Of a stretch of 64,000 nucleotides of DNA, positions 26,556 through 36,224 are shown piece by piece. The notes under the pieces were generated by a model that saw only the letters and a list, made by a program, of their open reading frames with translations, was not told the DNA's origin and searched no databases. Location: NCBI RefSeq assembly GCF_004364165.1, contig NZ_SOAY01000011.1, forward strand, positions 1 to 64,000, read 5' to 3'. The position numbers and the translations under genes were made by a program. Every line of letters begins with the position of its first letter. Positions within the stretch are counted from its first letter, which is position 1. This DNA comes from Maribacter spongiicola. GTDB lineage: Bacteria > Bacteroidota > Bacteroidia > Flavobacteriales > Flavobacteriaceae.

Positions 26556-27731
26556 TTACATAGCGTTAAGAAGTGCTAAAATTATTGCGCAGCCTTCTTT
26601 AATTTCTTTATCTGAGATGGTTAACGGCGGAGAAATACGCACGGCTCTATTTTCAAATAACAGCCAGAAGAGAATGAGGTTTTTTTCTTTTGCTTTTAAA
26701 ACTAATTCGTTGGCTGTTTCTGGCGAATCCATAATCAACGCCAGCATTAATCCCTTGCCTCTAATTTCTTTTATTTTCGGATGTTTTAATAACGATTTAA
26801 AAAGTGTTTCTTTCCTTAAAGTTTCGGCAATCAAATTTGAGTTTAATAGTACGTTCAATGTTGCCAAACTTGATGCTGCAATTACAGGATTACCGCCAAA
26901 TGTTGTAATATGACCCATTTTCGGGTTCTCGCTTAAGGTGTGCATAATCTCTTTGCTTGCCGTGAATGCACCAACAGGCAAACCAGATGCCATGCCTTTG
27001 CCAATAACTAAAATATCGGGAACACAATCAAAATGTTCAAAGGCGAATAACTTTCCTGTTCTGCCGAAACCTGGCTGTATTTCATCTAGTATAAGTAATG
27101 CACCCATTTCTGAACAACGCTCTTTTACTTTCTTTAAATATCCGTTTTTAGGAAGTATAAATCCTGCACCACCTTGTATGGTCTCCAATATTACGCATGC
27201 AGTTTTGGTGGTTATTTTCTCTAAATCTTTATCGTTATTGAATTCAATATGATAAATATCTGGCAACAAAGGTCTAAAAACACTTTTACGCTCTTCGAAA
27301 TCCATTAAACTTAAACTGCCCATGGTATTACCATGATACGCAGATTTTGCCGCTATTATTTGAGAACGACCTGTATATCTTCGGGCTAATTTTAAAGCGC
27401 CTTCTATTGCTTCTGTTCCAGAATTTACTAAATAGGTTACCGCTAAAGGTTCTGGTAAATTATCTGCCAATAATTTGGTATACGTAGTCGCTGGTGATTG
27501 CGAATATTCACCATACACCATTACATGCATATACTTTTCTACTTGATTTTTTATTGCTTCAACCACTTCTGGGTGGCAATGACCAAGTGTACATGCTGAG
27601 ACACCTGCGACAAAATCTAGATGTGCATTACCATTGGTATCATAAATATAACTGCCGCTGGCATGAGATACTTCCATACCTAATGGATACGGAGAGGTTT
27701 GAGCTTGATATTGTAGAAAGTCTTTATTCAT
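26556..27731 (-). CDS. Class III aminotransferase (acetylornithine/4-aminobutyrate type)
   Basis: The 391-aa PLP enzyme has D216 (LILDEIQPGFGRTG) and the catalytic lysine K245 (VIGKGMASGLP), with NSGTEAIEGALKLAR for cofactor phosphate binding. It is usually annotated as an aspartate aminotransferase family protein, though it belongs to subgroup III with ArgD, GabT and RocD; the substrate cannot be told. It is distinct from RocD at 6373, being shorter and lacking the cysteine cluster. The start lies 9 bases after the OstA-like stop, so they share a transcript. Confidence 0.87.
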   Translation of the reverse strand: MNKDFLQYQAQTSPYPLGMEVSHASGSYIYDTNGNAHLDFVAGVSACTLGHCHPEVVEAIKNQVEKYMHVMVYGEYSQSPATTYTKLLADNLPEPLAVTYLVNSGTEAIEGALKLARRYTGRSQIIAAKSAYHGNTMGSLSLMDFEERKSVFRPLLPDIYHIEFNNDKDLEKITTKTACVILETIQGGAGFILPKNGYLKKVKERCSEMGALLILDEIQPGFGRTGKLFAFEHFDCVPDILVIGKGMASGLPVGAFTASKEIMHTLSENPKMGHITTFGGNPVIAASSLATLNVLLNSNLIAETLRKETLFKSLLKHPKIKEIRGKGLMLALIMDSPETANELVLKAKEKNLILFWLLFENRAVRISPPLTISDKEIKEGCAIILALLNAM

Positions 27732-27740
27732 ATCAAAGAC

Positions 27741-29444
27741 TTATTTTATTTTTTTCGGATTCCCAGATTTTTTCGGATCTGTTGCTTTATCCTGCCCTGG
27801 AATATTGTTAATAGGGTCGGTAGCGTTTTTGCTTCGTTGTTGTTCTTCAGCATCAATATCAATAGGGTTGTCAATGCCGTTAATAACAACAAGTTTTAGG
27901 TTGTTATCGTCTTCGTCAAAAATATCTTCTTTGTTAAGAATACGCTCATCGCCGCGCCAAATAAAGCCTTTTAATATTCTACTATTTTCAGGTAAATCTT
28001 TTTCAGGAAAAATATCGCCGTCGGGATCAGTATAAAATGTAAGATCTTCGATATCATTTTTTGCCATGGTGATGCGTATTTTACTGCATACCGTTTTGTC
28101 TATGCCAATAAGTTCGTCATCATCATTATACATATAGTATACTACTTCTGTGTTCTGAATTAAATCAATAATTTTTAATTCGTTTTCAATAAACTGTCCG
28201 TATAGGTTGATCCCTTTTGCTTGATTGTACCCCGTCATGCTAACACTATCTAAAGAAATAATAAATGCATTTTGCAAAACTTTAAGTGAATCTAGTTTTT
28301 CGGTTTCTAAGTTCGATTTTAGGTGAATGCTATCGCCGGTCATTTGGTTGGCACCGTTCCAAATAATCGGATTTTTAATTAATTGGGTAATGCCTGTTGT
28401 TTGGGCAGAGTGTATACTATCGCATTTACCGCTTAAATCGGTTTTGTAGAATTTTGCATTTCTAAAAGCGCGTAGAATTCTATTTTCTGGTTTGCCGGTT
28501 ACCATTAATGTATCGCCATGTACGTAAAGTGAATCTCTTTCTTGTACCGAGATAGAAACCGCTCTACGTGTAGCAAAAACAGAATCTTTTGCCTTATAAA
28601 CTTCAGCGTAATGTGCTCTAATTATACCGTTATTTATGGTATCGGTTACAGTGATATTATTAGTGGCAGATGCAAATTCTTTTGCTTTGTTGAAGTATAC
28701 ACTATCACCTTCAATAATTCTGTTGTTATAATCTATTCGGGTGTTTTTAATACCGTAGCCGCTTTCAATTTTAGTATCGTAAAAACCTCTTTCACAATAT
28801 ATTTTGTAAGTCTCGCCATTAATGGTAGATGGACCGTACATGTATGCATTCTTAGAAGTGGTGTAGTAATCTAATTGCTCAGAGTCTACCGTGTATTTCG
28901 GATTTTCAACATGTACACTATCTAAAAATTGATACTTTTTAAGCTCCATAAAATACTTGCCAATTTTACTGGTCAAAGTATTAGCAGAATCAATTACAGT
29001 ACCATTGTCTTGATAGAAGGCTTCTTGTTTTTCACGATCTAGGCGTAATGTATCTGTTCTTAAGGTCATGTCTGAATTTGTTAGCACCACATTGCCCCAT
29101 GCTTTCGCCAATTTTACATCTCCTAAGTAATTGATTTTTTTGCTGGTCATTTCAACAGAATCACCTTGTTTTAAAATGACATTGCCAATAGCTTCTAATC
29201 TATTCTCCAATTGGTAATAAATAGCCACATCGCACCATAAGTCGGCACCTTGGTGTTCAAATTGAACTTGGCGAGTATCTTTACTGAATATGGAAGCGCC
29301 TGGGTATTCAGCTTCATTTTTAGTGAAGTTGGCGCCGTAGACTATATTAATTTGTTTGGGTTCTTCTTTGGTAGTATTTTGTTGAGCATAGCCCAAAAGC
29401 GTACATGTAAAGAATAAAAGAACAACGGAATAAATCTTTTTCAA
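27741..29444 (-). CDS. OstA-like protein (LPS transport, LptA/LptD N-terminal type)
   Basis: A secreted protein of about 568 aa (from the TTG start) with a signal peptide (KKIYSVVLLFF to GYAQ) and repeated beta strands of the OstA/LptA fold. The repeats have the form D-T-L-x-x-x-x-x-x-x-x-Y and T/A-G-x-V. It probably helps carry lipopolysaccharide across the periplasm. The ATG at 29501 would add 19 residues before a proper signal peptide, and a -7 element TATTTTTG lies at 29466-29459 inside that extension. I therefore prefer the TTG at 29444; the longer form remains possible. Confidence 0.8.
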   Translation of the reverse strand: MKKIYSVVLLFFTCTLLGYAQQNTTKEEPKQINIVYGANFTKNEAEYPGASIFSKDTRQVQFEHQGADLWCDVAIYYQLENRLEAIGNVILKQGDSVEMTSKKINYLGDVKLAKAWGNVVLTNSDMTLRTDTLRLDREKQEAFYQDNGTVIDSANTLTSKIGKYFMELKKYQFLDSVHVENPKYTVDSEQLDYYTTSKNAYMYGPSTINGETYKIYCERGFYDTKIESGYGIKNTRIDYNNRIIEGDSVYFNKAKEFASATNNITVTDTINNGIIRAHYAEVYKAKDSVFATRRAVSISVQERDSLYVHGDTLMVTGKPENRILRAFRNAKFYKTDLSGKCDSIHSAQTTGITQLIKNPIIWNGANQMTGDSIHLKSNLETEKLDSLKVLQNAFIISLDSVSMTGYNQAKGINLYGQFIENELKIIDLIQNTEVVYYMYNDDDELIGIDKTVCSKIRITMAKNDIEDLTFYTDPDGDIFPEKDLPENSRILKGFIWRGDERILNKEDIFDEDDNNLKLVVINGIDNPIDIDAEEQQRSKNATDPINNIPGQDKATDPKKSGNPKKIK

Positions 29445-29458
29445 CCTTAAAATTTTTT

Positions 29459-29466
29459 CAAAAATA
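29459..29466 (-). promoter_or_regulatory. -7 element before the OstA-like gene
   Basis: TATTTTTG on the minus strand (29466 to 29459), 14 bases before the proposed TTG start at 29444. No clear -33 box. Confidence 0.4.
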
Positions 29467-29501
29467 GAACATTTTAAAAGAGCGCATAAAACTATTAGCA
29501 T

Positions 29502-29716
29502 ACATTTAGTAAAGTGCTACTCTATAGGCTCTTTAATTTAATTCTCTTTGATTTTTTCCGAGCCTCAAATTTTTATTTAACCGTGAGTTTTGTATTCTAT
29601 AATTTTGAATTTTAGATTAGTACTTTAATAGATGTAAACCTATACTAATTACCGGATCTAAAGTCGCTTTCATTTTAAAGTAAGTTGATAGCACTCTTTG
29701 CTTAAAATTTAGATTT
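29502..29716. other. Intergenic region without recognised feature
   Basis: About 215 bases of AT-rich sequence between the OstA-like gene and the terminator of the Gfo/Idh operon. No open frame, repeat or RNA structure is obvious. Confidence 0.5.
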
Positions 29717-29743
29717 AAAAAAACCACTGGAAAGTGGTTTTTT
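29717..29743 (-). terminator. Terminator of the DUF1080-Gfo/Idh operon
   Basis: AAACCACT (29721-29728), loop GGAA, AGTGGTTT (29733-29740), with A and T runs on both sides. On the minus strand it lies 18 bases after the oxidoreductase stop. Confidence 0.75.
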
Positions 29744-29760
29744 AAATTGTACTTATTGAT

Positions 29761-31197
29761 TTAGAAATTTCTATAATCGCCTGCTAAGAAAGCATTTGCC
29801 TCTTCTTCTGCAAATTTTGCATTCTCACTGTCCCAATGTAAAACCTGATTTGGGAACCTGCCGGCAATTACACCGAGTAATATAGTTTCTGTAAGTCTTG
29901 AAGCATATGAAAATGGTGCGGTAGTCTTATCTGTACCTAAACAAGCATCTACAAATTGATGATAATGTTTAGGTCCCTCCAAATCATAATCGCGAATTGG
30001 TTTATCCATATTATTTGCTTTTTCTACAGCTGCTATCTCTGCTGAAATATCTACATATTCACCATCCACTATCTTCTTTGGTAATTGCATAAAGTGTGGC
30101 AGCAATAATCTACCTTTTTCACCAATGAACATAGCGCCCTGATCTGGCAGTGTACCTTCACCTGTAGTTTTGGTTTCCAAAGACATTTTGTCTTCCATAG
30201 AATCATCAGAAGTTTCTTTTGAATCTGTCATGTTCTCAGATCCTGGTAGAATTAAGTCCACGTGGTCTTTTGGGGCACCCGGACCATCATACCAAATCCA
30301 TTTTAATGTTTCGGTGGTGTAATTGGTCTGTGGAAATTCGTAAGTCACAATATTGTTTTGCGGAAAACCGAATCCGTTTGGTTCTCTGCATTCATTTTTA
30401 ATGGTCATTGGAACTTGAAGGTCTAAGGCGTTATACGGGGTATCGAAAATATGAACTCCCATATCACCTAAAGTACCACAGCCGTAATCAACTAATTTTC
30501 TCCAATTACCTGGGTGATAAAAACCTTCTTTGTATGGTCTTTCTGCTGAAGTGCCTAGCCATAAATTCCAATCTAATGATTCTGGAATAGGGTCAGAACC
30601 TGTTGGTTCATCTCCGTCATAACCCCAATCTTTTGGTGACCATGCTCGTACGGTATGTACTTTACCAATAATACCAGATTGTATTAATAGGGTTGCTAGT
30701 TTGTAATCATAGAAAGAATGTACCTGAATTCCCATTTGGGTAACCAAGCCTTTTTCTGCAGCCAATTTATGCATTGCCCTAGCCTCTGATACATAATGCG
30801 TCAATGGTTTTTGGCAATAGACAGGTTTGTTCATTTCCATTGCCATCATTGAAGCAGGTGCGTGTGTGTGATCAGGCGTAGAAACAACAACAGCATCAAT
30901 TTCATCGCCCATTTCTTTTAACATCACTCTGTAATCGGTATATGTTTTTGCATTTGGATGTAGCTTTTTAGCTTCTGCCAGGTTATTTGCATCTACGTCA
31001 CACAATACGGTTACATCAACTTTGCTATGAGATGAAATAGCCTTTAAATCTTCGGCTCCCATATTACCAACACCAATGTGTGCAGTACGAAGTCTGGTTA
31101 ATTTCGTTTCTTCTTTCTTACAAGACCAAAGTCCTGATGGTAATAATACAAATGTGGACAGTGCTGCTGCGTTTTTTATAAAGTCTCTTTTGTTCAT
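29761..31197 (-). CDS. Gfo/Idh/MocA family oxidoreductase, exported
   Basis: The 478-aa protein has a twin-arginine-like leader (N2-K-R-D-F-I-K, then a hydrophobic stretch) with a cysteine at 26. A Rossmann domain with IGVGNMG follows near 41-47. The usual EKP catalytic motif reads Q129-K130-P131 (VYCQKPLT). A C-terminal beta-sheet dimer domain contains DMGVHIFD. Members oxidise sugars with NAD(P). The start at 31197 was preferred over one 15 codons upstream because it begins the leader and clears the DUF1080 stop by 11 bases. It is paired with a DUF1080 gene, suggesting 3-keto-glycoside metabolism in the periplasm. Confidence 0.88.
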   Translation of the reverse strand: MNKRDFIKNAAALSTFVLLPSGLWSCKKEETKLTRLRTAHIGVGNMGAEDLKAISSHSKVDVTVLCDVDANNLAEAKKLHPNAKTYTDYRVMLKEMGDEIDAVVVSTPDHTHAPASMMAMEMNKPVYCQKPLTHYVSEARAMHKLAAEKGLVTQMGIQVHSFYDYKLATLLIQSGIIGKVHTVRAWSPKDWGYDGDEPTGSDPIPESLDWNLWLGTSAERPYKEGFYHPGNWRKLVDYGCGTLGDMGVHIFDTPYNALDLQVPMTIKNECREPNGFGFPQNNIVTYEFPQTNYTTETLKWIWYDGPGAPKDHVDLILPGSENMTDSKETSDDSMEDKMSLETKTTGEGTLPDQGAMFIGEKGRLLLPHFMQLPKKIVDGEYVDISAEIAAVEKANNMDKPIRDYDLEGPKHYHQFVDACLGTDKTTAPFSYASRLTETILLGVIAGRFPNQVLHWDSENAKFAEEEANAFLAGDYRNF

Positions 31198-31208
31198 CGC
31201 TGAGGTGG

Positions 31209-32006
31209 TTATAGTTTTTTGATTTTTATATTTCTGAACCAAATGGGGCTAGAATGATCTTGGAAGCCAATAAAGCCAGTTTTAAATTTACCGTAATCTT
31301 CACTGTTCTTCCATTTGTCCGAATTTTTTTTGGCGTACCAAGCTTCATCCCAAGGTACAAATGACACAACCTTTTTGCCGTTAAGCCAATGTTCTACTTG
31401 CTCAGGTGTGAAAATGATTTTAGTAGTATTCCATTCTCCGGCAGGATTCAATATTTTGCCTTCAGAGTCAGCCGCATGCATAGCATAATCAGAAGCTGTT
31501 TGTTGAAGGGGTTTTAGTTCTTCTGGTTTGTCAGTGTAGCCTAAACTTAAGTTATAATCGGTTAAATCATGAATGCTAGCATAGTTTTCATCATCGATCA
31601 ATTGGTATTCTGGTGAAACTTCTGGCGGACTATCATAACCCTCTTTTAAGTGGTAGAAAATACCGCTATTGCCGCCTTTTGGTAATTTCCACTCTACATA
31701 AAGTTCAAAATTGTCGAATTCTTCTTCGCCATAAATAATATCAGTTCCACCAGTGTAGTCTTGCTCTTTTCCTAATTCAGTATCGAACTGTAACTCTCCA
31801 TTTTTGGCTATCCATCCAGGGGGCAGCTCTTTGCCGTTATAGGCTCGCCAACCTTTGGTCGTTTTGCCATCGAATAAAGTTATCCATTCTCCTTTTATTT
31901 GCTTTTCGGTTGTGGTAGTCTCTTCTACTTTCTCTTTTGTTTCTGTTTTGCATGCAATAGCAAAAATCAGTAGAATGAATAGTGTAGTAAAGGTGGTTTT
32001 TTTCAT
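31209..32006 (-). CDS. DUF1080 family lipoprotein (3-keto-disaccharide hydrolase type)
   Basis: The 265-aa lipoprotein (cysteine 19 in FAIAC) has a jelly-roll domain with WITLFDGKTTKGWR at its start, GELQFD, GGNSGIFYHL and WNTTKIIF, the usual DUF1080 blocks. Related proteins in Bacteroidota cleave 3-keto-glycosides made by Gfo/Idh-type dehydrogenases. It lies immediately upstream of such an oxidoreductase, so the pair may act together at the cell envelope. Substrate unknown. Confidence 0.85.
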   Translation of the reverse strand: MKKTTFTTLFILLIFAIACKTETKEKVEETTTTEKQIKGEWITLFDGKTTKGWRAYNGKELPPGWIAKNGELQFDTELGKEQDYTGGTDIIYGEEEFDNFELYVEWKLPKGGNSGIFYHLKEGYDSPPEVSPEYQLIDDENYASIHDLTDYNLSLGYTDKPEELKPLQQTASDYAMHAADSEGKILNPAGEWNTTKIIFTPEQVEHWLNGKKVVSFVPWDEAWYAKKNSDKWKNSEDYGKFKTGFIGFQDHSSPIWFRNIKIKKL

Positions 32007-32075
32007 TCTTGAGAGGTGTAGTTTTTATCTGTTGTTGAATTGTAAAAATTTAAATTTTACATAGTACTGAAATTA

Positions 32076-32121
32076 CAAAAAAAAAGAATGGCGATAAAGG
32101 TATTTCCCTATATCGCCATTC
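32076..32121 (-). terminator. Terminator of purA
   Basis: GAATGGCGATA (32086-32096) pairs with TATCGCCATTC (32111-32121). On the minus strand the hairpin is followed by a run of ten T (A-run 32077-32085 on the plus strand). It lies 37 bases after the purA stop. Confidence 0.8.
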
Positions 32122-32157
32122 CTGTAAGTTGAACAACCTATTCTAGTCGCTAAATGT

Positions 32158-33429
32158 CTATCTTAAAATCGTCTGAGTTCTATCTGGACCTACAGAAACA
32201 ATCTTAATTGGCACTTCTAATTCTTTTTCAAGAAATGCTATATAATCATTAAGTGCCTTTGGTAGTTGATCGGCAGAAGTCATCTTTGTTAGATCTTCTT
32301 TCCAACCATCCATTTCTAAATAAACGGGAGTAACATTTTCTGCCTCTATATTATATGGAAAATGTTCTATTTGTTTGCCCTTGTAATTATATGCGGTACA
32401 AACTTTTAATTTTTTGAATCCGCTAAGTACATCGCCTTTCATCATCATTAATTCAGTAACTCCGTTTACACGAACAGCGTATTTTAGAGCCACTAAATCT
32501 AGCCAACCACAACGTCTTGGTCTACCGGTAGTAGCACCAAATTCATTACCTACGCGACCCATAGTTTCACCATCTTCATCGAAAAGTTCAGTTGGGAAAG
32601 GCCCGCTACCAACTCTTGTCGTATAGGCCTTGAAAATACCTTTTACTTCACCAATTTGGTTTGGTGCAACACCAAGACCTGTACAAGCGCCTGCAGCAGT
32701 TGTGTTTGATGAAGTTACAAATGGGTAGGTCCCAAAATCAATGTCTAATAATGATCCCTGAGCACCTTCTGCCAATATTTTCTTACCTGCTTTTTGTGCT
32801 TGGTATAAATATTCTTCACTATCAATGAACGTTAATTGTTTTAAATCTTCTACAGCTTTAAAGAAGTCTGTTTCTAATTCAGCAAGATCATACTGAATAT
32901 CTACATCATAAAAGCTGATCATTGCTTCGTGCTTGTTCGCAAGGTTACGGTATTTTTCTTTCCAATCGCTTAATTCTAAATCACCGATTCGCATACCGTT
33001 TCTACCAGTCTTGTCCATGTAAGTTGGACCAATTCCTTTTAACGTAGAACCAATTTTTGCTTTTCCTTTAGATGCTTCAGAAGCGGCATCTAACAAGCGG
33101 TGCGTCGGTAAAATTAAATGTGCTTTTCTTGAAATAAATAATTTAGACTTTATATCTAAATTAAACTTCTTCAATGCATCTAATTCTTTCTGGAAAATAA
33201 CAGGATCGATAACAACACCGTTACCAACTACATTCACTGCATTTTTATGAAAAATTCCTGAAGGGATAGTGTGTAGCACGTGCTTTATTCCGTCGAATTC
33301 TAAAGTATGGCCAGCATTTGGTCCACCTTGAAAACGCGCAATAATGTCGTAATCTTGAGTTAATACATCAACAATTTTACCCTTTCCTTCGTCACCCCAT
33401 TGTAGGCCTAACAATAAATCTACTGCCAT
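32158..33429 (-). CDS. purA: Adenylosuccinate synthetase
   Basis: The 423-aa enzyme joins IMP and aspartate with GTP in AMP synthesis. The P-loop GDEGKGK is at 12-18; GGPNAGHTLE, STLKGIGPTY and the C-terminal SVGPDRTQTI are all family signatures. Length is normal. It follows the fur-type gene by 19 bases and ends in a strong terminator. A Rel protein gene lies further upstream; (p)ppGpp is known to inhibit PurA in other bacteria, so the proximity may be meaningful. Confidence 0.95.
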   Translation of the reverse strand: MAVDLLLGLQWGDEGKGKIVDVLTQDYDIIARFQGGPNAGHTLEFDGIKHVLHTIPSGIFHKNAVNVVGNGVVIDPVIFQKELDALKKFNLDIKSKLFISRKAHLILPTHRLLDAASEASKGKAKIGSTLKGIGPTYMDKTGRNGMRIGDLELSDWKEKYRNLANKHEAMISFYDVDIQYDLAELETDFFKAVEDLKQLTFIDSEEYLYQAQKAGKKILAEGAQGSLLDIDFGTYPFVTSSNTTAAGACTGLGVAPNQIGEVKGIFKAYTTRVGSGPFPTELFDEDGETMGRVGNEFGATTGRPRRCGWLDLVALKYAVRVNGVTELMMMKGDVLSGFKKLKVCTAYNYKGKQIEHFPYNIEAENVTPVYLEMDGWKEDLTKMTSADQLPKALNDYIAFLEKELEVPIKIVSVGPDRTQTILR

Positions 33430-33448
33430 CTAAATATTATATACTTGG

Positions 33449-33925
33449 TTAGTTCTCTTTAATTTCTTTTTTGCCTGCATCTTTTGCAGGAGTATTTTTA
33501 GTCCCGTAAAAATAAAGGGAGTGTGTGTTTATAGTTATATCAAAAACTTCTTCAATGGTTTTCTTTATAGATTGAATTCTAGGATCACAGAACTCCATTA
33601 CTTCACCGGTATCGGTAAGAATAACGTGGTCATGCTGACGGTCAAAATATGACTTTTCGTATTGTGCCTGATTTTTACCAAACTGGTGTTTGCGTACCAA
33701 TTTACAATCTAATAAGAGTTCTATGGTATTGTATAAGGTAGCCCGGCTAACGCGATAATTTTTATTCTTCATTTTAATGTAGAGCGATTCTATATCAAAA
33801 TGCTCTTCACTTTCGTAAATTTCTTGAAGTATGGCGTAGCGTTCAGGTGTTTTTCTATGTCCTTTGTCCTCCAAAAAGGTTGTGAAGACGTTTTTTACAA
33901 TTTCTTGATTTTTATCAGAAGACAT
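33449..33925 (-). CDS. Fur family transcriptional regulator
   Basis: The 158-aa DNA-binding protein has a winged helix (about 15-85, with [16 protein letters not shown] and [13 protein letters not shown]) and a metal-binding region with [23 protein letters not shown]. Only one cysteine remains there, so the structural CxxC zinc site of many Fur proteins is absent. It could sense Fe2+, Zn2+, Mn2+ or peroxide; not decidable. The ATG at 33925 is chosen because the upstream TTG at 33946 lies in a -7 promoter element. It sits between rel and purA. Confidence 0.88.
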   Translation of the reverse strand: MSSDKNQEIVKNVFTTFLEDKGHRKTPERYAILQEIYESEEHFDIESLYIKMKNKNYRVSRATLYNTIELLLDCKLVRKHQFGKNQAQYEKSYFDRQHDHVILTDTGEVMEFCDPRIQSIKKTIEEVFDITINTHSLYFYGTKNTPAKDAGKKEIKEN

Positions 33926-33943
33926 ATTTACTACATTAATACA

Positions 33944-33951
33944 CAAAGGTA
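33944..33951 (-). promoter_or_regulatory. -7 element before the fur-type gene
   Basis: TACCTTTG on the minus strand (33951 to 33944) matches TAnnTTTG, 18 bases before the ATG at 33925. It indicates a separate promoter for fur-purA downstream of rel. Confidence 0.5.
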
Positions 33952-33975
33952 CAGTTAAATTTTAATTTCCTTTTT

Positions 33976-36180
33976 CTAAATACGAGTAACTTTATCAATA
34001 CCGTTGATGTTCATTAAATTATCGGTCAGCTTTTTTAATACTGCCTTGTTTTTGACCACCACGGTAATTTTACCTTTAAATGTGCCACCATCTGTACTGA
34101 AATTTAAATTACGCATATTTACGTGCATAATATCAGAAATTACTTCTGTAATATCGCTCACCAACCCCATGTTATCAATACCCGTCATTACAATATCTGC
34201 TTGGTATTCTTGCTGAGAAGAATCTATCCATTTCGCGCTAATAATGCGGTAGGCGTAATTAGATTGTAAAGAAATGGCATTAGGGCAGTTCTTTTTGTGA
34301 ACTTTAATACCTTCAGATACACTAACAAAACCAAATACATCATCGCCAGGTATTGGGTTACAGCATAAAGAGAGTTTATATTCTAACTTTTCTTCTTCTT
34401 TGCCAAAAACCAGCATATCATACTTAGAGGTAATTTCATCTCTATTGATATCTTCTGGTATCGGCGTTTTACGCATGCGGTTTTTGAAGAAACTAATAAA
34501 TGCGTTGCTGTAAGATGAAGCAAAATCTTTAAGCATAGCATTGTCTATAGATCCAATACCAACTCTATAAAATAAATCTAAACTTGTTTTAAGCTTAAAG
34601 AAGGTGACCATTTTATTAATTGAATCTTCGTTCAGCGTTATTTTTTGTGATTTTAATTTTCTACGTAGAATTTCTTTTCCGTCTTCGGCAACAGATTTTT
34701 TCTCTTCCCTTAAAACAGATTTAATTTTTGCTCTAGCCCTTGCTGTTGTAGCATAGTCTAACCAGTTTTGATTTGGTTTAGCTTGGTCAGAAGTGATGAT
34801 CTCAAGTTGGTCTCCACTAGATAGAGTAGTATTTAAGGGTACTAATTTACCATTGACTTTAGCGCCTCTTGTGCGCATACCTACTTCGGTATGTATGCTA
34901 AATGCAAAATCTAATGGAGTTGCTCCTTTTGGTAAAGATTTCAATTCTCCCTTAGGGGTAAATACAAATATTTCTTTTGAATAGAGGTTGAGCTTAAATT
35001 CTTCAACAAAATCGACCGCATTGCTATTAGCGTTTTCCAATGCTTCTTGAAGCTTGTTCAGCCAAATTTCAATACCCTGTTCTTTTTGATTACCATGCTT
35101 GTATTTAAAGTGTGCTGCATAACCTTTTTCAGCTATTTCATGCATGCGTTCACTTCTAATCTGAACTTCTACCCATTTTCCTTTAGGACCCATTACGGTG
35201 ATGTGTAACGCTTCGTAACCCGTAGATTTAGGTGATGAGATCCAATCTCTTAATCGTACAGGGTTAGGGGTGAAGTGATCAGTTACTATGGAATATATTT
35301 TCCAAGCAAGAAATTTTTCATTCTGTATGTCGGACTTATAGATAATACGAATTGCAAATTTGTCGTAGATTTCCTCAAAAGTGACATTTTGGGCAATCAT
35401 CTTTTTGCGCATCGAGAAGATAGATTTCATCCTCCCTTTTATTATGTAGTTGAGACCTTCTTTTTTCAGAGAATTGTCAATGGTATCAGAAAACGCATCA
35501 ATATATGCTTGTTGGTCTTCTTTACTATCTTCTATTTTATCTTTAATGGAATTGTAAACTTCTGGCTCGGTATATTTTAAACTTAAGTCTTCTAATTCTG
35601 TTTTAATATTATACAGTCCAATTCTGTGGGCTAAAGGTGCATATATGTATAAGGTTTCAGATGCAATTTTGACTTGCTTATGCTCTGGCATAGAATCCAT
35701 AGTGAGCATATTGTGATATCTGTCTGCAATTTTAATAATGATTACCCTTACATCATCATTTAAAGTCAATAACATTTTTCTGAAATTCTCTGCTTGTTGA
35801 GAGATATTCATGTCTTTCTTTAAGTGTGATATTTTTGTGAGTCCGTCTACAATACGCGCCACAGTTTCACCAAATATGCGGTCAATATCATCTAAGGTAT
35901 ATTCGGTGTCCTCTACAACATCGTGTAGTAGGGCAGAAGCAATAGATACAGCATCTAGACCAATTTCTGATGCTACAATCTTTGCAACCGCTATGGGGTG
36001 GAAAATATAAGCCTCGCCCGATTTTCTTCGTTGGGTTTTATGCGCATCAACAGCTACTTCAAAAGCACTTCGTATTAGTTTTTTATCCTCATCCGTTAGG
36101 TTTTGGTAACTAATACGCAGTAATTCTTTGTACTCTTGAGCTATAAGCTTATTTTCCTCTTCTATCGCTGCCTGTGTCAT
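33976..36180 (-). CDS. RelA/SpoT family bifunctional (p)ppGpp synthetase/hydrolase
   Basis: The 734-aa long-type Rel protein controls the stringent response. It has the HD hydrolase domain with H86-D87 (LLHDVVEDTEYT), so hydrolysis is likely active. A synthetase domain (STGYEALHITVMG, WVEVQIRS), a TGS domain (EIFVFTPKGELKSLPKGATP), a zinc-finger/helical region (LSLCCNPIPGDDVFGF) and a C-terminal ACT domain follow. Full length. It stands first before fur and purA. Confidence 0.93.
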   Translation of the reverse strand: MTQAAIEEENKLIAQEYKELLRISYQNLTDEDKKLIRSAFEVAVDAHKTQRRKSGEAYIFHPIAVAKIVASEIGLDAVSIASALLHDVVEDTEYTLDDIDRIFGETVARIVDGLTKISHLKKDMNISQQAENFRKMLLTLNDDVRVIIIKIADRYHNMLTMDSMPEHKQVKIASETLYIYAPLAHRIGLYNIKTELEDLSLKYTEPEVYNSIKDKIEDSKEDQQAYIDAFSDTIDNSLKKEGLNYIIKGRMKSIFSMRKKMIAQNVTFEEIYDKFAIRIIYKSDIQNEKFLAWKIYSIVTDHFTPNPVRLRDWISSPKSTGYEALHITVMGPKGKWVEVQIRSERMHEIAEKGYAAHFKYKHGNQKEQGIEIWLNKLQEALENANSNAVDFVEEFKLNLYSKEIFVFTPKGELKSLPKGATPLDFAFSIHTEVGMRTRGAKVNGKLVPLNTTLSSGDQLEIITSDQAKPNQNWLDYATTARARAKIKSVLREEKKSVAEDGKEILRRKLKSQKITLNEDSINKMVTFFKLKTSLDLFYRVGIGSIDNAMLKDFASSYSNAFISFFKNRMRKTPIPEDINRDEITSKYDMLVFGKEEEKLEYKLSLCCNPIPGDDVFGFVSVSEGIKVHKKNCPNAISLQSNYAYRIISAKWIDSSQQEYQADIVMTGIDNMGLVSDITEVISDIMHVNMRNLNFSTDGGTFKGKITVVVKNKAVLKKLTDNLMNINGIDKVTRI

Positions 36181-36224
36181 ACTAGATTAAAAATAAGATA
36201 ATCTTATATGATGGGCAACAAAAA

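Noticed and set aside
27741..29501. Unusual long N-terminus of the OstA-like protein as a distinct domain
   Set aside because: The 19 additional residues are probably not translated; the signal peptide begins after them at the TTG.
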